From NCBI GenBank assembly GCA_030144725.1, contig JASKMD010000003.1, forward strand, positions 11,272,516-11,336,515: a stretch of 64,000 nt of DNA. Direction: 5' to 3'. The position numbers were made by a program, and so were the translations under genes. Source of the DNA: Haematococcus lacustris. Its lineage: Eukaryota; Chlorophyta; Chlorophyceae; Chlamydomonadales; Haematococcaceae. Below, one piece after another: positions 10,936 to 20,864 of the stretch (position 1 is the first letter of the stretch; each line of letters begins with the position of its first letter). Below the pieces are notes generated by a model. The model was not told the DNA's origin. It did no database searches and saw only the letters and a program-made list of their open reading frames with translations.

Positions 10936-12778
10936 CCGCCCCGCCCCGCCCCGCCCCGCCCCGCCCCGCCCCGCCCCGCCCCGCCCCGCCCCGCCCCGCC
11001 CCGCCCCGCCCCGCCCCGCCCCGCCCCGCCCCGCCCCGCCCCGCCCCGCCCCGCCCCGCCCCGCCCCGCCCCGCCCCGCCCCGCCCCGCCCCGCCCCGCC
11101 CCGCCCCGCCCCGCCCCGCCCCGCCCCGCCCCGCCCCGCCCCGCCCCGCCCCGCCCCGCCCCGCCCCGCCCCGCCCCGCCCCGCCCCGCCCCGCCCCGCC
11201 CCGCCCCGCCCCGCCCCGCCCCGCCCCGCCCCGCCCCGCCCCGCCCCGCCCCGCCCCGCCCCGCCCCGCCCCGCCCCGCCCCGCCCCGCCCCGCCCCGCC
11301 CCGCCCCGCCCCGCCCCGCCCCGCCCCGCCCCGCCCCGCCCCGCCCCGCCCCGCCCCGCCCCGCCCCGCCCCGCCCCGCCCCGCCCCGCCCCGCCCCGCC
11401 CCGCCCCGCCCCGCCCCGCCCCGCCCCGCCCCGCCCCGCCCCGCCCCGCCCCGCCCCGCCCCGCCCCGCCCCGCCCCGCCCCGCCCCGCCCCGCCCCGCC
11501 CCGCCCCGCCCCGCCCCGCCCCGCCCCGCCCCGCCCCGCCCCGCCCCGCCCCGCCCCGCCCCGCCCCGCCCCGCCCCGCCCCGCCCCGCCCCGCCCCGCC
11601 CCGCCCCGCCCCGCCCCGCCCCGCCCCGCCCCGCCCCGCCCCGCCCCGCCCCGCCCCGCCCCGCCCCGCCCCGCCCCGCCCCGCCCCGCCCCGCCCCGCC
11701 CCGCCCCGCCCCGCCCCGCCCCGCCCCGCCCCGCCCCGCCCCGCCCCGCCCCGCCCCGCCCCGCCCCGCCCCGCCCCGCCCCGCCCCGCCCCGCCCCGCC
11801 CCGCCCCGCCCCGCCCCGCCCCGCCCCGCCCCGCCCCGCCCCGCCCCGCCCCGCCCCGCCCCGCCCCGCCCCGCCCCGCCCCGCCCCGCCCCGCCCCGCC
11901 CCGCCCCGCCCCGCCCCGCCCCGCCCCGCCCCGCCCCGCCCCGCCCCGCCCCGCCCCGCCCCGCCCCGCCCCGCCCCGCCCCGCCCCGCCCCGCCCCGCC
12001 CCGCCCCGCCCCGCCCCGCCCCGCCCCGCCCCGCCCCGCCCCGCCCCGCCCCGCCCCGCCCCGCCCCGCCCCGCCCCGCCCCGCCCCGCCCCGCCCCGCC
12101 CCGCCCCGCCCCGCCCCGCCCCGCCCCGCCCCGCCCCGCCCCGCCCCGCCCCGCCCCGCCCCGCCCCGCCCCGCCCCGCCCCGCCCCGCCCCGCCCCGCC
12201 CCGCCCCGCCCCGCCCCGCCCCGCCCCGCCCCGCCCCGCCCCGCCCCGCCCCGCCCCGCCCCGCCCCGCCCCGCCCCGCCCCGCCCCGCCCCGCCCCGCC
12301 CCGCCCCGCCCCGCCCCGCCCCGCCCCGCCCCGCCCCGCCCCGCCCCGCCCCGCCCCGCCCCGCCCCGCCCCGCCCCGCCCCGCCCCGCCCCGCCCCGCC
12401 CCGCCCCGCCCCGCCCCGCCCCGCCCCGCCCCGCCCCGCCCCGCCCCGCCCCGCCCCGCCCCGCCCCGCCCCGCCCCGCCCCGCCCCGCCCCGCCCCGCC
12501 CCGCCCCGCCCCGCCCCGCCCCGCCCCGCCCCGCCCCGCCCCGCCCCGCCCCGCCCCGCCCCGCCCCGCCCCGCCCCGCCCCGCCCCGCCCCGCCCCGCC
12601 CCGCCCCGCCCCGCCCCGCCCCGCCCCGCCCCGCCCCGCCCCGCCCCGCCCCGCCCCGCCCCGCCCCGCCCCGCCCCGCCCCGCCCCGCCCCGCCCCGCC
12701 CCGCCCCGCCCCGCCCCGCCCCGCCCCGCCCCGCCCCGCCCCGCCCCGCCCCGCCCCGCCCCGCCCCGCCCCGCCCCG
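10936..12778. repeat. (CCCCG)n pentamer array, at least 1.84 kb
   Basis: A pure ccgcc/ccccg pentamer repeats about 368 times without a visible interruption from 10936 until the gap at 12779. The minus strand is (GGGGC)n, a strong G-quadruplex former; the plus strand could form i-motifs. The true length is unknown because the array ends at the assembly gap. The long frames running through it (Pro-Arg-Ala on +, Gly-Ala-Arg on -) are artefacts. Confidence 0.97.
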
Positions 12779-13278
12779 NNNNNNNNNNNNNNNNNNNNNN
12801 NNNNNNNNNNNNNNNNNNNNNNNNNNNNNNNNNNNNNNNNNNNNNNNNNNNNNNNNNNNNNNNNNNNNNNNNNNNNNNNNNNNNNNNNNNNNNNNNNNNN
12901 NNNNNNNNNNNNNNNNNNNNNNNNNNNNNNNNNNNNNNNNNNNNNNNNNNNNNNNNNNNNNNNNNNNNNNNNNNNNNNNNNNNNNNNNNNNNNNNNNNNN
13001 NNNNNNNNNNNNNNNNNNNNNNNNNNNNNNNNNNNNNNNNNNNNNNNNNNNNNNNNNNNNNNNNNNNNNNNNNNNNNNNNNNNNNNNNNNNNNNNNNNNN
13101 NNNNNNNNNNNNNNNNNNNNNNNNNNNNNNNNNNNNNNNNNNNNNNNNNNNNNNNNNNNNNNNNNNNNNNNNNNNNNNNNNNNNNNNNNNNNNNNNNNNN
13201 NNNNNNNNNNNNNNNNNNNNNNNNNNNNNNNNNNNNNNNNNNNNNNNNNNNNNNNNNNNNNNNNNNNNNNNNNNNNNN
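12779..13278. other. assembly gap (500 N)
   Basis: Exactly 500 unknown bases, which looks like a placeholder. It separates the pentamer array from the LINE endonuclease. The rest of LINE ORF2 would be expected here if that element is complete. Confidence 0.99.
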
Positions 13279-14012
13279 ATCTGCCACTGCACCAGCTCTT
13301 CCGAGATGTACCACCGGTCGAGGCGCGCACCCGTCTGCCAACGCTCGCTGAAGTGGGTGAGGTCTCTCTTGGAGGGGTGCAGATGGCGCCACGGGTCCAC
13401 CAGACCCCGCTCACCCACCAGCTGCCGCAGCTGCTCCGCCCCCTGGCCCCGGCTGCCCACCCAGGCCTCCCCATGCTGCGAGCCTTGCGGGATGCCCACT
13501 CTGTCCACGTGGGCTAAGATGCAGTTGAAGTCGCCCCCCATGAGGAGGAGGCGGCGGTCGGCGGCTGGCGGGAGGCAAGCGGGGAGGCACTCTGCGTAGA
13601 ACGCTGGCCGCTCTGCCTGCTGCGCCGGGGCGTACACGCACACTAGGGACACCGGCCTGCCTGCGAGCTCCCCGTCTACCCGCAGCACCCGCCCCTGGGC
13701 CCCCTCTGCCTGCAGCTGCACCTGGGTGCACCCCCGGAGGATGGTGGAGGGCTTGACCAATACCAGGCAGCCTTGGGAGCTGCCGGTGCCAGGGGTGTAA
13801 AACCACTGCCCCCGCCAGGCGGGCTTGGCCCCCGAGTGGGCTTCTGCCCACTGCCACACGCTCTCCGCCCTATGGCACTCTTGGAGGAACACCACTTGCG
13901 CCGGGCTGTCAGCGGCCCAGTCAAGCAGGGCCTGCAGTTTGTGCGGCTGGGCAAGGCCCTGCACGTTGAGGGTGACTGCCAAGAATCTGGCGGCCACACC
14001 TGGGCGCTGCAT
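13279..14012 (-). CDS. LINE retrotransposon ORF2, N-terminal AP-type endonuclease (cut by gap)
   Basis: ORF2 begins with ATG at 14012 on the minus strand, two bases after the ORF1 stop. About 244 residues are visible before the gap. They match the endonuclease/exonuclease/phosphatase fold of LINE elements: TLNVQGLAQ near residue 14, FLQECHRAE near 43 (catalytic Glu), VSLVCVYAPAQQ near 120, LLMGGDFNCIL near 155 (Asp and Asn), and ARLDRWYIS near 230. In such elements this enzyme nicks the target DNA for target-primed reverse transcription. The reverse transcriptase that should follow is missing in the gap. Codon use is GC-rich like ORF1. Identification as an endonuclease-type LINE is strong; the clade is not resolved. 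Confidence 0.85.
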
Positions 14013-14014
14013 GG

Positions 14015-17000
14015 CTAGTCCTGGCTTGCCCCCGCGCGGGCTACGCGTGTGTAGAGGAGGGCGGGTGGGCTGGGAAGGGGAGGCGGGCCTGGAAAAGGAG
14101 GAGGGCCGGGGGGTGGGGGCGGGGTGGCCTCAATGCACGCCAACTTGGCCCCCGGGCGGCGCAGGCGGACCCGAGGCTCACGGGAATAGATGGCCAGCAG
14201 GAGCCGCAGGGGCAGAGGACCGAGCTGCTCGACCTCCTTCCCAGGCTGAGCTGCCTGCTCGGGCTGCTGCCGCTTAGGCACCCTCAACCTCCCCTCCCGG
14301 GGCCCTGCTGGCTCAACTACAGGGCTATCACAGGAGGCCCCCAGCGAGCTGGCCAGGCTAGCAGAGGGGCTGAGCAACCCGTAGCGGCGCACGTGTGGGG
14401 ACCCATGGCCAAGCTGCGTAGCTCGCTGCCTGCCAGCTTGCTGGTGCCCTGCACGTCGTGCCTCCAACTCCTCAGAGCTGGAACCGGAAGAGGGAATGCC
14501 ATACCGGCGCCGGCTAGGCCCCCCTCTGGCTGGCTGGGTAGCTGGCTGCATGTTGCCTCGCCTCGACCTACACTGAGCCACCCGCTGCCGCTCCTCCCGC
14601 CTAGCCCTCCTGTCATCCGGGGAGGGGCGCGGAGGTGCCCTCGCGGCGGTGTCAAGCCAGCGGGGAGGCTGACTACCCTGCAGCTCACCGGGCCCAACCC
14701 GCACCGTGCCGAGCAGGGTGCCCAGCCCGGTGGAGGGAACAAGCTCCTGGGCTGGGAGATGGGAAACTGCGCCAGGCCCCGTGACCTCCGTGCGGCAAGA
14801 GGCGGTGGGGGCCGCTGCCTCGGCGTCCATGGGGTCAAGGGAGGGAGAGCTGGCGGGAGGTTCCCCACCCACCCACTGCCCGGCTGCGGTTAGGCCCCTA
14901 GCTGTGGCATCTCTCAGCTTACGGGCAGCGAGCTTGCCCTTGGAGGCCAGCACCGCGCCCTTCAAGAGGGCCTTGCCCAGCAACCCCAAGTGCCCCGGGG
15001 AGCGCGGAGAGGCTGATGGGGGAATACCGGCAAGGGAGCCAGTGGCAACAGACCCCTCAAGAGGCACGGGATGGACAGCGGGAGGAATAACAAGGGGGGG
15101 AGGGGCGGCCCAAGGGGGGCTCAGGGGGGCAGAGAGCTGCTGGGGGGGAAGAGGGATGTGGGAGAGATGCACCCCTCGGGGTGGGACAGAGCAAGGCGCA
15201 TACGCTCGGGACACAAAAGCCCCCTGGGCGCTGGGCTGGAAGGTGGTGGGCGTTGGAAAGAGGGTAGAGAGCACGGGTCGGGTAAGGCGTGGGCGATCCA
15301 AAACAATCGGAGAAGGCACGGCCCCAGCCCCAGCCCCAGCCCCAGCCCCAGCCCCAGCCCCAGCCCCAGCCCCAGCCCCAGCCCCAGCCCCAGCCCCAGC
15401 CCCAGCCCCAGCCCCAGCCCCAGCCCCAGCCCCAGCCCCAGCCCCAGCCCCAGCCCCAGCCCCAGCCCCAGCCCCAGCCCCAGCCCCAGCCCCAGCCCCA
15501 GCCCCAGCCCCAGCCCCAGCCCCAGCCCCAGCCCCAGCCCCAGCCCCAGCCCCAGCCCCAGCCCCAGCCCCAGCCCCAGCCCCAGCCCCAGCCCCAGCCC
15601 CAGCCCCAGCCCCAGCCCCAGCCCCAGCCCCAGCCCCAGCCCCAGCCCCAGCCCCAGCCCCAGCCCCAGCCCCAGCCCCAGCCCCAGCCCCAGCCCCAGC
15701 CCCAGCCCCAGCCCCAGCCCCAGCCCCAGCCCCAGCCCCAGCCCCAGCCCCAGCCCCAGCCCCAGCCCCAGCCCCAGCCCCAGCCCCAGCCCCAGCCCCA
15801 GCCCCAGCCCCAGCCCCAGCCCCAGCCCCAGCCCCAGCCCCAGCCCCAGCCCCAGCCCCAGCCCCAGCCCCAGCCCCAGCCCCAGCCCCAGCCCCAGCCC
15901 CAGCCCCAGCCCCAGCCCCAGCCCCAGCCCCAGCCCCAGCCCCAGCCCCAGCCCCAGCCCCAGCCCCAGCCCCAGCCCCAGCCCCAGCCCCAGCCCCAGC
16001 CCCAGCCCCAGCCCCAGCCCCAGCCCCAGCCCCAGCCCCAGCCCCAGCCCCAGCCCCAGCCCCAGCCCCAGCCCCAGCCCCAGCCCCAGCCCCAGCCCCA
16101 GCCCCAGCCCCAGCCCCAGCCCCAGCCCCAGCCCCAGCCCCAGCCGCCAGCCGCTGGTGCTGCTGCTGCTGGTGTTGCTGCTGCTGTTGCCGGTGCTGTT
16201 GCCGCTGCTGCTGCTGCTGTTGCTGTTGCTGCTGCGCTACAGGCACCAACCTCGCCCCCTCTGTGCCAGCAGTGCCACCCCCTGCTGAGGTGCGCTGGTT
16301 AGGTGTGGCGGCAGCCTGGGGCTGACTAGCTGTGATAGCCCTGCCGTCCAGCGACTGTGCCCCTCCGCAGTCGGACCGAGAGGCCTCGTCTTGGGTAGAA
16401 GCGGGTGAGGCTGAGGGGGAGGGGAGGAGAGCTGATAGCAGCTCCGGCTGAGGGACAATGGTGCTCCTACCGGCTCGGAGGGCCCTGCTAGCGGCGGAGA
16501 ACACGACGGCTAGAGCCTTGCCCCCCACATCCCCCGACTTACCTCCGGTGGAGTTGGTCATGTCCATGCGGGGAAGAAGGGAACTCCTGCCTCGTGTAGA
16601 AGCTGCTGCACCGCCAAGCTGGAACGGCCGACTCGCGGGCCCCTGACAAGTGGAGGGGGCGGCTGGGCTGCTCGGCGACGGACCATGCGCCTCCTTCTCC
16701 CCCGGCTGCGCTGACTCACCCCTTGAGCACACCCGGGCAGCCCAGGACGGGCCCAGCCACGGAGTCCCCCCAGAAAGCTCTGCTGTAGCTGGGCCCCAAG
16801 AGCTATCGAACCGGGAAGGCCTTCCACGGGGCGGAGCAGACGGGTGGATCCCTAGACCCTTGAGCCCTGGCCCTCTAGCCCCTGATTCATCCCCTGCCCC
16901 CGCTACAGCCTCTTTCCCCGCCCCCGCTCCCACCCCAGGGCTGTGCTGCTGCTGCTGCTGATAGGCCACCTGGGCGCCCTGCGCCACCCGGGCCCCCTCA

Positions 17001-19117
17001 TCCCCAGCTGTGCCACCCCCATCTGAGGTGCGCTGGAGGGGGGCGGCAGCAGCTGAGGCAGGGTTAGGGTCCCGGGAGGTAGGGCTGAGCTGCTGCCGCT
17101 GTTGGGCCACCTGGGCGCCCTGCGCCACCCGGGCCCCCTCATCCCCACCCGTGCCACCCCCAACAGAGGTGCGCTGGAGGGGGGCGGCAGCAGCTGAGGC
17201 AGGGTGAGGGCCCCGGGAGGTAGGGCTATGCAGCGTCTGCTGCTGCTGAGCACCCTGGGCGCCCTGCGCCACCCGGGCCCCCTCATCCCCAGCTGTGCCA
17301 CCCCCATCTGAGGTGCGCTGGAGGGGGGCGGCAGCAGCTGAGGCAGGGTCAGGGTCCCGGGAGGTACGGCTGTGCTGCTGCCGCTGCTGGGCCACCTGGG
17401 CGCCCTGCGCCACCCGGGCCCCCTCATCCCCAGCCGTGCCACCCCCAACTGAGGTGCGCTGGAGGGGGGCGGCAGCAGCTGAGGCAGGGTGAGGGCCCCG
17501 GGAGGTAGGGCTATGCAGCGTCTGCTGCTGCTGAGCACCCTGGGCGCCCTGCGCCACCCGGGCCCCCTCATCCCCAGCTGTGCCACCCCCATCTGAGGTG
17601 CGCTGGAGGGGGGCGGCAGCAGCTGAGGCAGGGTCAGGGTCCCGGGAGGTAGGGCTGTGCTGCTGCCGCTGCTGGGCCACCTGGGCGCCCTGCGCCACCC
17701 GGGCCCCCTCATCCCCAGCTGTGCCACCCCCATCTGAGGTGCGCTGGAGGGGGGCGGCAGCAGCTGAGGGAGGGTGAGGGAGGGTGAGGGAGGGAGGGAG
17801 GGAGGGTGAGGGTGAGGGAGGGGGAGGTAGAGCTGGGGGGTCACCTGGTGACTGGGTAGGGGGCTGAGCAGGGTGTGGTGGGGGAGGTTGAGCAAGGGGG
17901 GGTGGAGGAGGTAGAGCAAGGGGGTCATCAGGTGGCTGGGAAGGGAGCTGGGCAGGGGGCTGAGGAGGAGGATGGAAAGGGGGAGGGGGGGGAGGTTGAG
18001 CAAGGGTGTCACCTGGTGGTTGGGTATGGGGCTGGGCAGGGGGTGGAGGGGGAGATAGAGCAGGTGGGTCACCTGGTGGCGGGGCAGGGGGTGGTGGGGG
18101 GAGTTGAGCAGGGGGAGGTGGGGGAGGTTGAGCAGGGGGAGGCGGGGGAGGATGAACGGGGGGTCCACCAGGAGGCTGGGCTGGTGGCTGGGCAGGGGGT
18201 TGGGGAGGAGGATGGGCATGGGGAGGCGGGGGAGGTTGAGCAGGGGGGTCACCTGGTGGCTGGGCAGGGGCCTGAGCAGGGGGGGGTCCTTGGTCGAGCA
18301 GAGGCTGTGTGTCCCCCCACAGCTGCAGGATCTGCAGCTTGCCCCAGCCAGTAGGAGTGGCATACACCTCAGGCAGCAGGGCTAGCTTTGGGTCCCCTAG
18401 AGGGGGCACCACGACAGCCTCCACTATGGCCCCGTTACCCCCAGGCGACCCCCAGAAACTGCTTGTGCGGGAATGGGCACCCAGCCGCTCGCTGAGCACG
18501 ACTGCTGTGTGCAGGTCCAGGGCCTCCGGCAAGCCCGCTGTTGGGGCCGGGCTGACCTTGTACCCCACTGCCTTGAGCACCCCCTCTACCAGACCCTCCC
18601 TAGACGCCAGGGGGTAGTGGTGGTGGAAGACCAGCTTGACTGCACCTGGGGGGGGGCCATGGTCCATGGGCTCCACGGGCACACGCACGTTCCGGCCAAA
18701 GAGAGGCATCTCCAACCACGGCTGGGAGATGAACTGGGAGTCCAAGGCCCTTCCCTCCATGCTGGCTGCATCATGCACGACCACCAAGCTGTAGAGGGGG
18801 TGGCCTGCAGTGTGGAGGGTGGAGAGGGAGGCAACAGCACTGCCATGCCGCTGTTTGTGAGCCAGCAGGGCTGTGCTGCAAGTCTCTGCGAGAGCCCAGG
18901 CATCTTCATAAGGGGCAGGCAGCAGGGGGTTAAGCTGTTGGAGCCGCAACAGCTCCTTGCTGGCGACGCGCCCGATTGGCATGAGCCATGCCATGGGCCC
19001 GCCGACCAGGGGCTCAAAAAGGGGAGGGCATGGGTCCCGGGACAAGAGAGGGGCCCGGGACCACGCAAAGTGCCGAAAGACAGGCACAAGCTGCTGCGAT
19101 CTGCAGCTGGCCTCCAT
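14015..19117 (-). CDS. LINE retrotransposon ORF1 (giant low-complexity protein)
   Basis: The first ATG of the open frame is at 19117; the frame itself is open from about 19210. About 1700 residues end with TAG at 14015-14017, followed after CC by the ORF2 ATG. The N-terminal ~300 residues are of normal complexity ([32 protein letters not shown]) and could be the nucleic-acid-binding part, though no family is recognised. Next comes a Pro/Gln-rich block (about 17770-18290), a block of 47/48-residue repeats (about 16960-17770), a Gln/His stretch, and an uninterrupted Gly-Ala tract of ~275 residues encoded by a hexamer array. The C-terminal part is Arg/Ser-rich and contains [10 protein letters not shown]. 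In LINEs ORF1 packages the RNA. The length is far beyond usual ORF1 proteins because of repeat growth, all in multiples of three. Confidence 0.7.
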   Translation of the reverse strand: MEASCRSQQLVPVFRHFAWSRAPLLSRDPCPPLFEPLVGGPMAWLMPIGRVASKELLRLQQLNPLLPAPYEDAWALAETCSTALLAHKQRHGSAVASLSTLHTAGHPLYSLVVVHDAASMEGRALDSQFISQPWLEMPLFGRNVRVPVEPMDHGPPPGAVKLVFHHHYPLASREGLVEGVLKAVGYKVSPAPTAGLPEALDLHTAVVLSERLGAHSRTSSFWGSPGGNGAIVEAVVVPPLGDPKLALLPEVYATPTGWGKLQILQLWGDTQPLLDQGPPPAQAPAQPPGDPPAQPPPPPHAHPPPQPPAQPPAQPPGGPPVHPPPPPPAQPPPPPPAQLPPPPPAPPPGDPPALSPPPPPAQPHTQPPGDTLAQPPPPPPFHPPPQPPAQLPSQPPDDPLALPPPPPLAQPPPPHPAQPPTQSPGDPPALPPPPSPSPSLPPSLTLPHPPSAAAAPLQRTSDGGGTAGDEGARVAQGAQVAQQRQQHSPTSRDPDPASAAAAPLQRTSDGGGTAGDEGARVAQGAQGAQQQQTLHSPTSRGPHPASAAAAPLQRTSVGGGTAGDEGARVAQGAQVAQQRQQHSRTSRDPDPASAAAAPLQRTSDGGGTAGDEGARVAQGAQGAQQQQTLHSPTSRGPHPASAAAAPLQRTSVGGGTGGDEGARVAQGAQVAQQRQQLSPTSRDPNPASAAAAPLQRTSDGGGTAGDEGARVAQGAQVAYQQQQQHSPGVGAGAGKEAVAGAGDESGARGPGLKGLGIHPSAPPRGRPSRFDSSWGPATAELSGGTPWLGPSWAARVCSRGESAQPGEKEAHGPSPSSPAAPSTCQGPASRPFQLGGAAASTRGRSSLLPRMDMTNSTGGKSGDVGGKALAVVFSAASRALRAGRSTIVPQPELLSALLPSPSASPASTQDEASRSDCGGAQSLDGRAITASQPQAAATPNQRTSAGGGTAGTEGARLVPVAQQQQQQQQQQRQQHRQQQQQHQQQQHQRLAAGAGAGAGAGAGAGAGAGAGAGAGAGAGAGAGAGAGAGAGAGAGAGAGAGAGAGAGAGAGAGAGAGAGAGAGAGAGAGAGAGAGAGAGAGAGAGAGAGAGAGAGAGAGAGAGAGAGAGAGAGAGAGAGAGAGAGAGAGAGAGAGAGAGAGAGAGAGAGAGAGAGAGAGAGAGAGAGAGAGAGAGAGAGAGAGAGAGAGAGAGAGAGAGAGAGAGAGAGAGAGAGAGAGAGAGAGAGAGAGAGAGAGAGAGAGAGAGAGAGAGAGAGAGAGAGAGAVPSPIVLDRPRLTRPVLSTLFPTPTTFQPSAQGAFVSRAYAPCSVPPRGVHLSHIPLPPQQLSAPLSPPWAAPPPLVIPPAVHPVPLEGSVATGSLAGIPPSASPRSPGHLGLLGKALLKGAVLASKGKLAARKLRDATARGLTAAGQWVGGEPPASSPSLDPMDAEAAAPTASCRTEVTGPGAVSHLPAQELVPSTGLGTLLGTVRVGPGELQGSQPPRWLDTAARAPPRPSPDDRRARREERQRVAQCRSRRGNMQPATQPARGGPSRRRYGIPSSGSSSEELEARRAGHQQAGRQRATQLGHGSPHVRRYGLLSPSASLASSLGASCDSPVVEPAGPREGRLRVPKRQQPEQAAQPGKEVEQLGPLPLRLLLAIYSREPRVRLRRPGAKLACIEATPPPPPGPPPFPGPPPLPSPPALLYTRVARAGASQD
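15323..16145. repeat. (CCCCAG)n hexamer array inside LINE ORF1
   Basis: About 137 copies of ccccag on the plus strand. Read on the minus strand as GGGGCT it encodes an alternating Gly-Ala tract, and the six-base period keeps the ORF1 frame open. On the coding strand it is G-quadruplex-prone. The same hexamer appears in an intron of the SNF2 gene at 46436-46547. Confidence 0.95.
16960..17770 (-). repeat. 285-bp higher-order repeat inside LINE ORF1
   Basis: Two related units of 47 and 48 codons alternate, so the exact period is 285 bp (equivalent points at 17010, 17295 and 17580). Each unit carries [10 protein letters not shown] and [12 protein letters not shown]. About six units are present, in nearly three higher-order copies. 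Confidence 0.9.
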
Positions 19118-19985
19118 GACGCGATAAGCCGAAGCAACCTGGAGGGCCACAGGCGCAGGCAACACGCGAGCTTGAGACGGGCACAAACTAAGGGTCAAGC
19201 GCACTGGTTGAGCACTTAACTCAGCCTTCCCCCATTAACCCGGGGGCTAGGCTTGGTTCTCAGGTCCGCCGGCTCGCACTGAATTCAGTGGAGCAAACCC
19301 CGGCGGTGGGCCTCCGACCGTTGTCGTCTCCTTGGCAGTGACGCGACAGGCGCCGGCAGAAGGCGAGGCACGCGGGGGGGAGGAGGAAGGGGGGGAGAAG
19401 GAGAAGAGGGTGGGGGAAGGGCAGCTGGGCGGAAGCTGCAGCGGTTAAGGCGGTTGCCTCAGGAAACCGACAGCGCTGTAGGCTCCCGCGAACTGCTGGC
19501 TGTGGTTCGCACAAGAAGCGACAGCAGCTGCACACAGCGATAGCAGGAAAGGACCTGCGGCTGGAAAGGCTGCTGGAGGCGGTTGGAGCGGTTACACCTG
19601 CGGCAGCTGCGAGGTAGCGGCGGCTGGGATGAGGCGCTCAGGTGGCGGCGCCTGAGAGAAACGGCTGCGGCTGGCGCAACCTGGACGACGTTATGAAGCG
19701 GAAAGCCGAAAAGAGCAAAAGCGCTGCTGGCGGTCGCTGGCGGCTGCTGGCGGCTGGCTGCGGCTGAGAGCAGACAGACAGAGACGACCACACCACCTTA
19801 ACGCAGCTCCTGCTCCTTGCTGTTTAGCTGCTCCGCAGGCTGAAACTCGCGACTTGCTGTCTTAGCAACAAAAACTGCGAAACAACGCTCCTCCGGCTGC
19901 TCCTGCTGCGAAAACGCTAGCTGTGCTAACGGGAGGCGCTAACTCGCGACCCACGCGAAACGGCAGGCTGCGAAAAGTGCGAGAG
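19118..19985 (-). other. probable 5' region of the minus-strand LINE
   Basis: The region lies upstream of ORF1 on the minus strand and lacks a convincing reading frame. It carries many gctg/cggctg words. It ends abruptly near 19985, where a LINE 3' end in the opposite orientation begins. I infer a LINE 5' UTR, possibly with its internal promoter, but no motif proves this. Confidence 0.4.
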
Positions 19986-20465
19986 GCGAAAAGTGCATGG
20001 GACTGGTTTGCCAAGCAGCCTAGGAGGGAGCGGAGGGGAGCGCAGGAGGGGGTAGAGTGGAGGGTTGGGGCAGGAGTAGAGGAGGCGGGGAAGGCAGAAG
20101 GGAGGCCTAGGCAGGGGGAGGTCAGGGAGCAGGGGGCGAATGAGCTAGTCGTTCGCCTCTCCTTGCAGGGGCCCGTCCCCTTCCCCGCCGCGCCAGCATG
20201 TGCTGCAGGGTTGCTGCTGAGGGCTCAGGGCTTTCCGGGGGGGGGTTAGGATGGCCTCGGGGAGCTGTGTGGGTGCCCAGAGACCGGGGGCTTAGGTGGT
20301 CTTGGTTCGGGGGCTGGGGGAGGTGTTCTAGGTTTCAGGTTGGGGGCTGGGCTAAGGCTCGTGTGGGGAGTTTTGTGGGGAGGGTCTGGGGAGGAAGCGT
20401 AGAGCTAGGGTGTAGAGCGAGGGTGTGGGGGTGTTAAGACGTTGTCCGGGACGGGGTTGACCTTT
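19986..20465 (+). mobile_element. LINE 3'-end fragment (ORF2 C-terminus and 3' UTR)
   Basis: At ~19994 the sequence tgggactggtttgccaagca and the next ~50 bases are almost identical to 23480-23545, the end of the other plus-strand LINE fragment (WDWFAKQPRRERRGAQEGVE in both). Here the frame continues to a stop at 20249, followed by a G-rich stretch to about 20465. This is a strongly 5'-truncated copy, and it shows what the normal ORF2 terminus and 3' UTR look like. Confidence 0.65.
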
Positions 20466-20479
20466 GCTTGAGGTGTATA

Positions 20480-20800
20480 GGGTCTACCAGCCCCCGCTCC
20501 CCCACCAGCTGCCGCAACTGCTCCGCCCCCTCGCCCCGGCTACCTACCCAGGCTTCCCCATGCCGCGAGCCCTGCGGGATGCCCACTCTGTCCGCTGGGG
20601 CCAGGATACAGTTGAAGCCGCATCCCATGAGGAGTGCCAGGGGTATAGAACCACTGCCCTTGCCAGGCGGGCTTGGCCCCTAAACTGGCTTCTGCCCACT
20701 GCCACACGCTTCCCGCCCTGTGGCACTCTCGAGGGAACACCACCTGCACCGGGCTGTCAGCTACCTCAGCTCGCTTTAGCTGGCAGGCCGCATCAGCACC
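20480..20800 (-). pseudogene. inverted LINE endonuclease fragment with internal deletion
   Basis: Minus-strand translation matches parts of the endonuclease at 13279-14012: DSPVQVVFPRECHRA, WQGQWFYTPGT, then directly GFNCILAPADRVGIPQG and AEQLRQLVGERGLVDP. About 60 codons between the second and third blocks are deleted, and the reading frame is broken. It lies head to head with the plus-strand reverse-transcriptase fragment that begins near 20865. Confidence 0.75.
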
Positions 20801-20864
20801 CCCACCATCCCCTCCAGCCTTCAAGCCGTGTACAGGGCCTCCCTGACCCCGCGCTCCCCTCCAA

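Noticed and set aside
10825..14012. Several long frames of 850-1040 codons running across the pentamer array and the gap
   Set aside because: They are only open because the pentamer has no stop codons and N is read through. The sole real part is the LINE endonuclease at 13279-14012.
14706..16325. Plus-strand frames of Pro-Ala, Pro-Ser and Pro-Gln repeats
   Set aside because: Shadows of the hexamer array; the minus strand carries the coherent ORF1 joined to ORF2.
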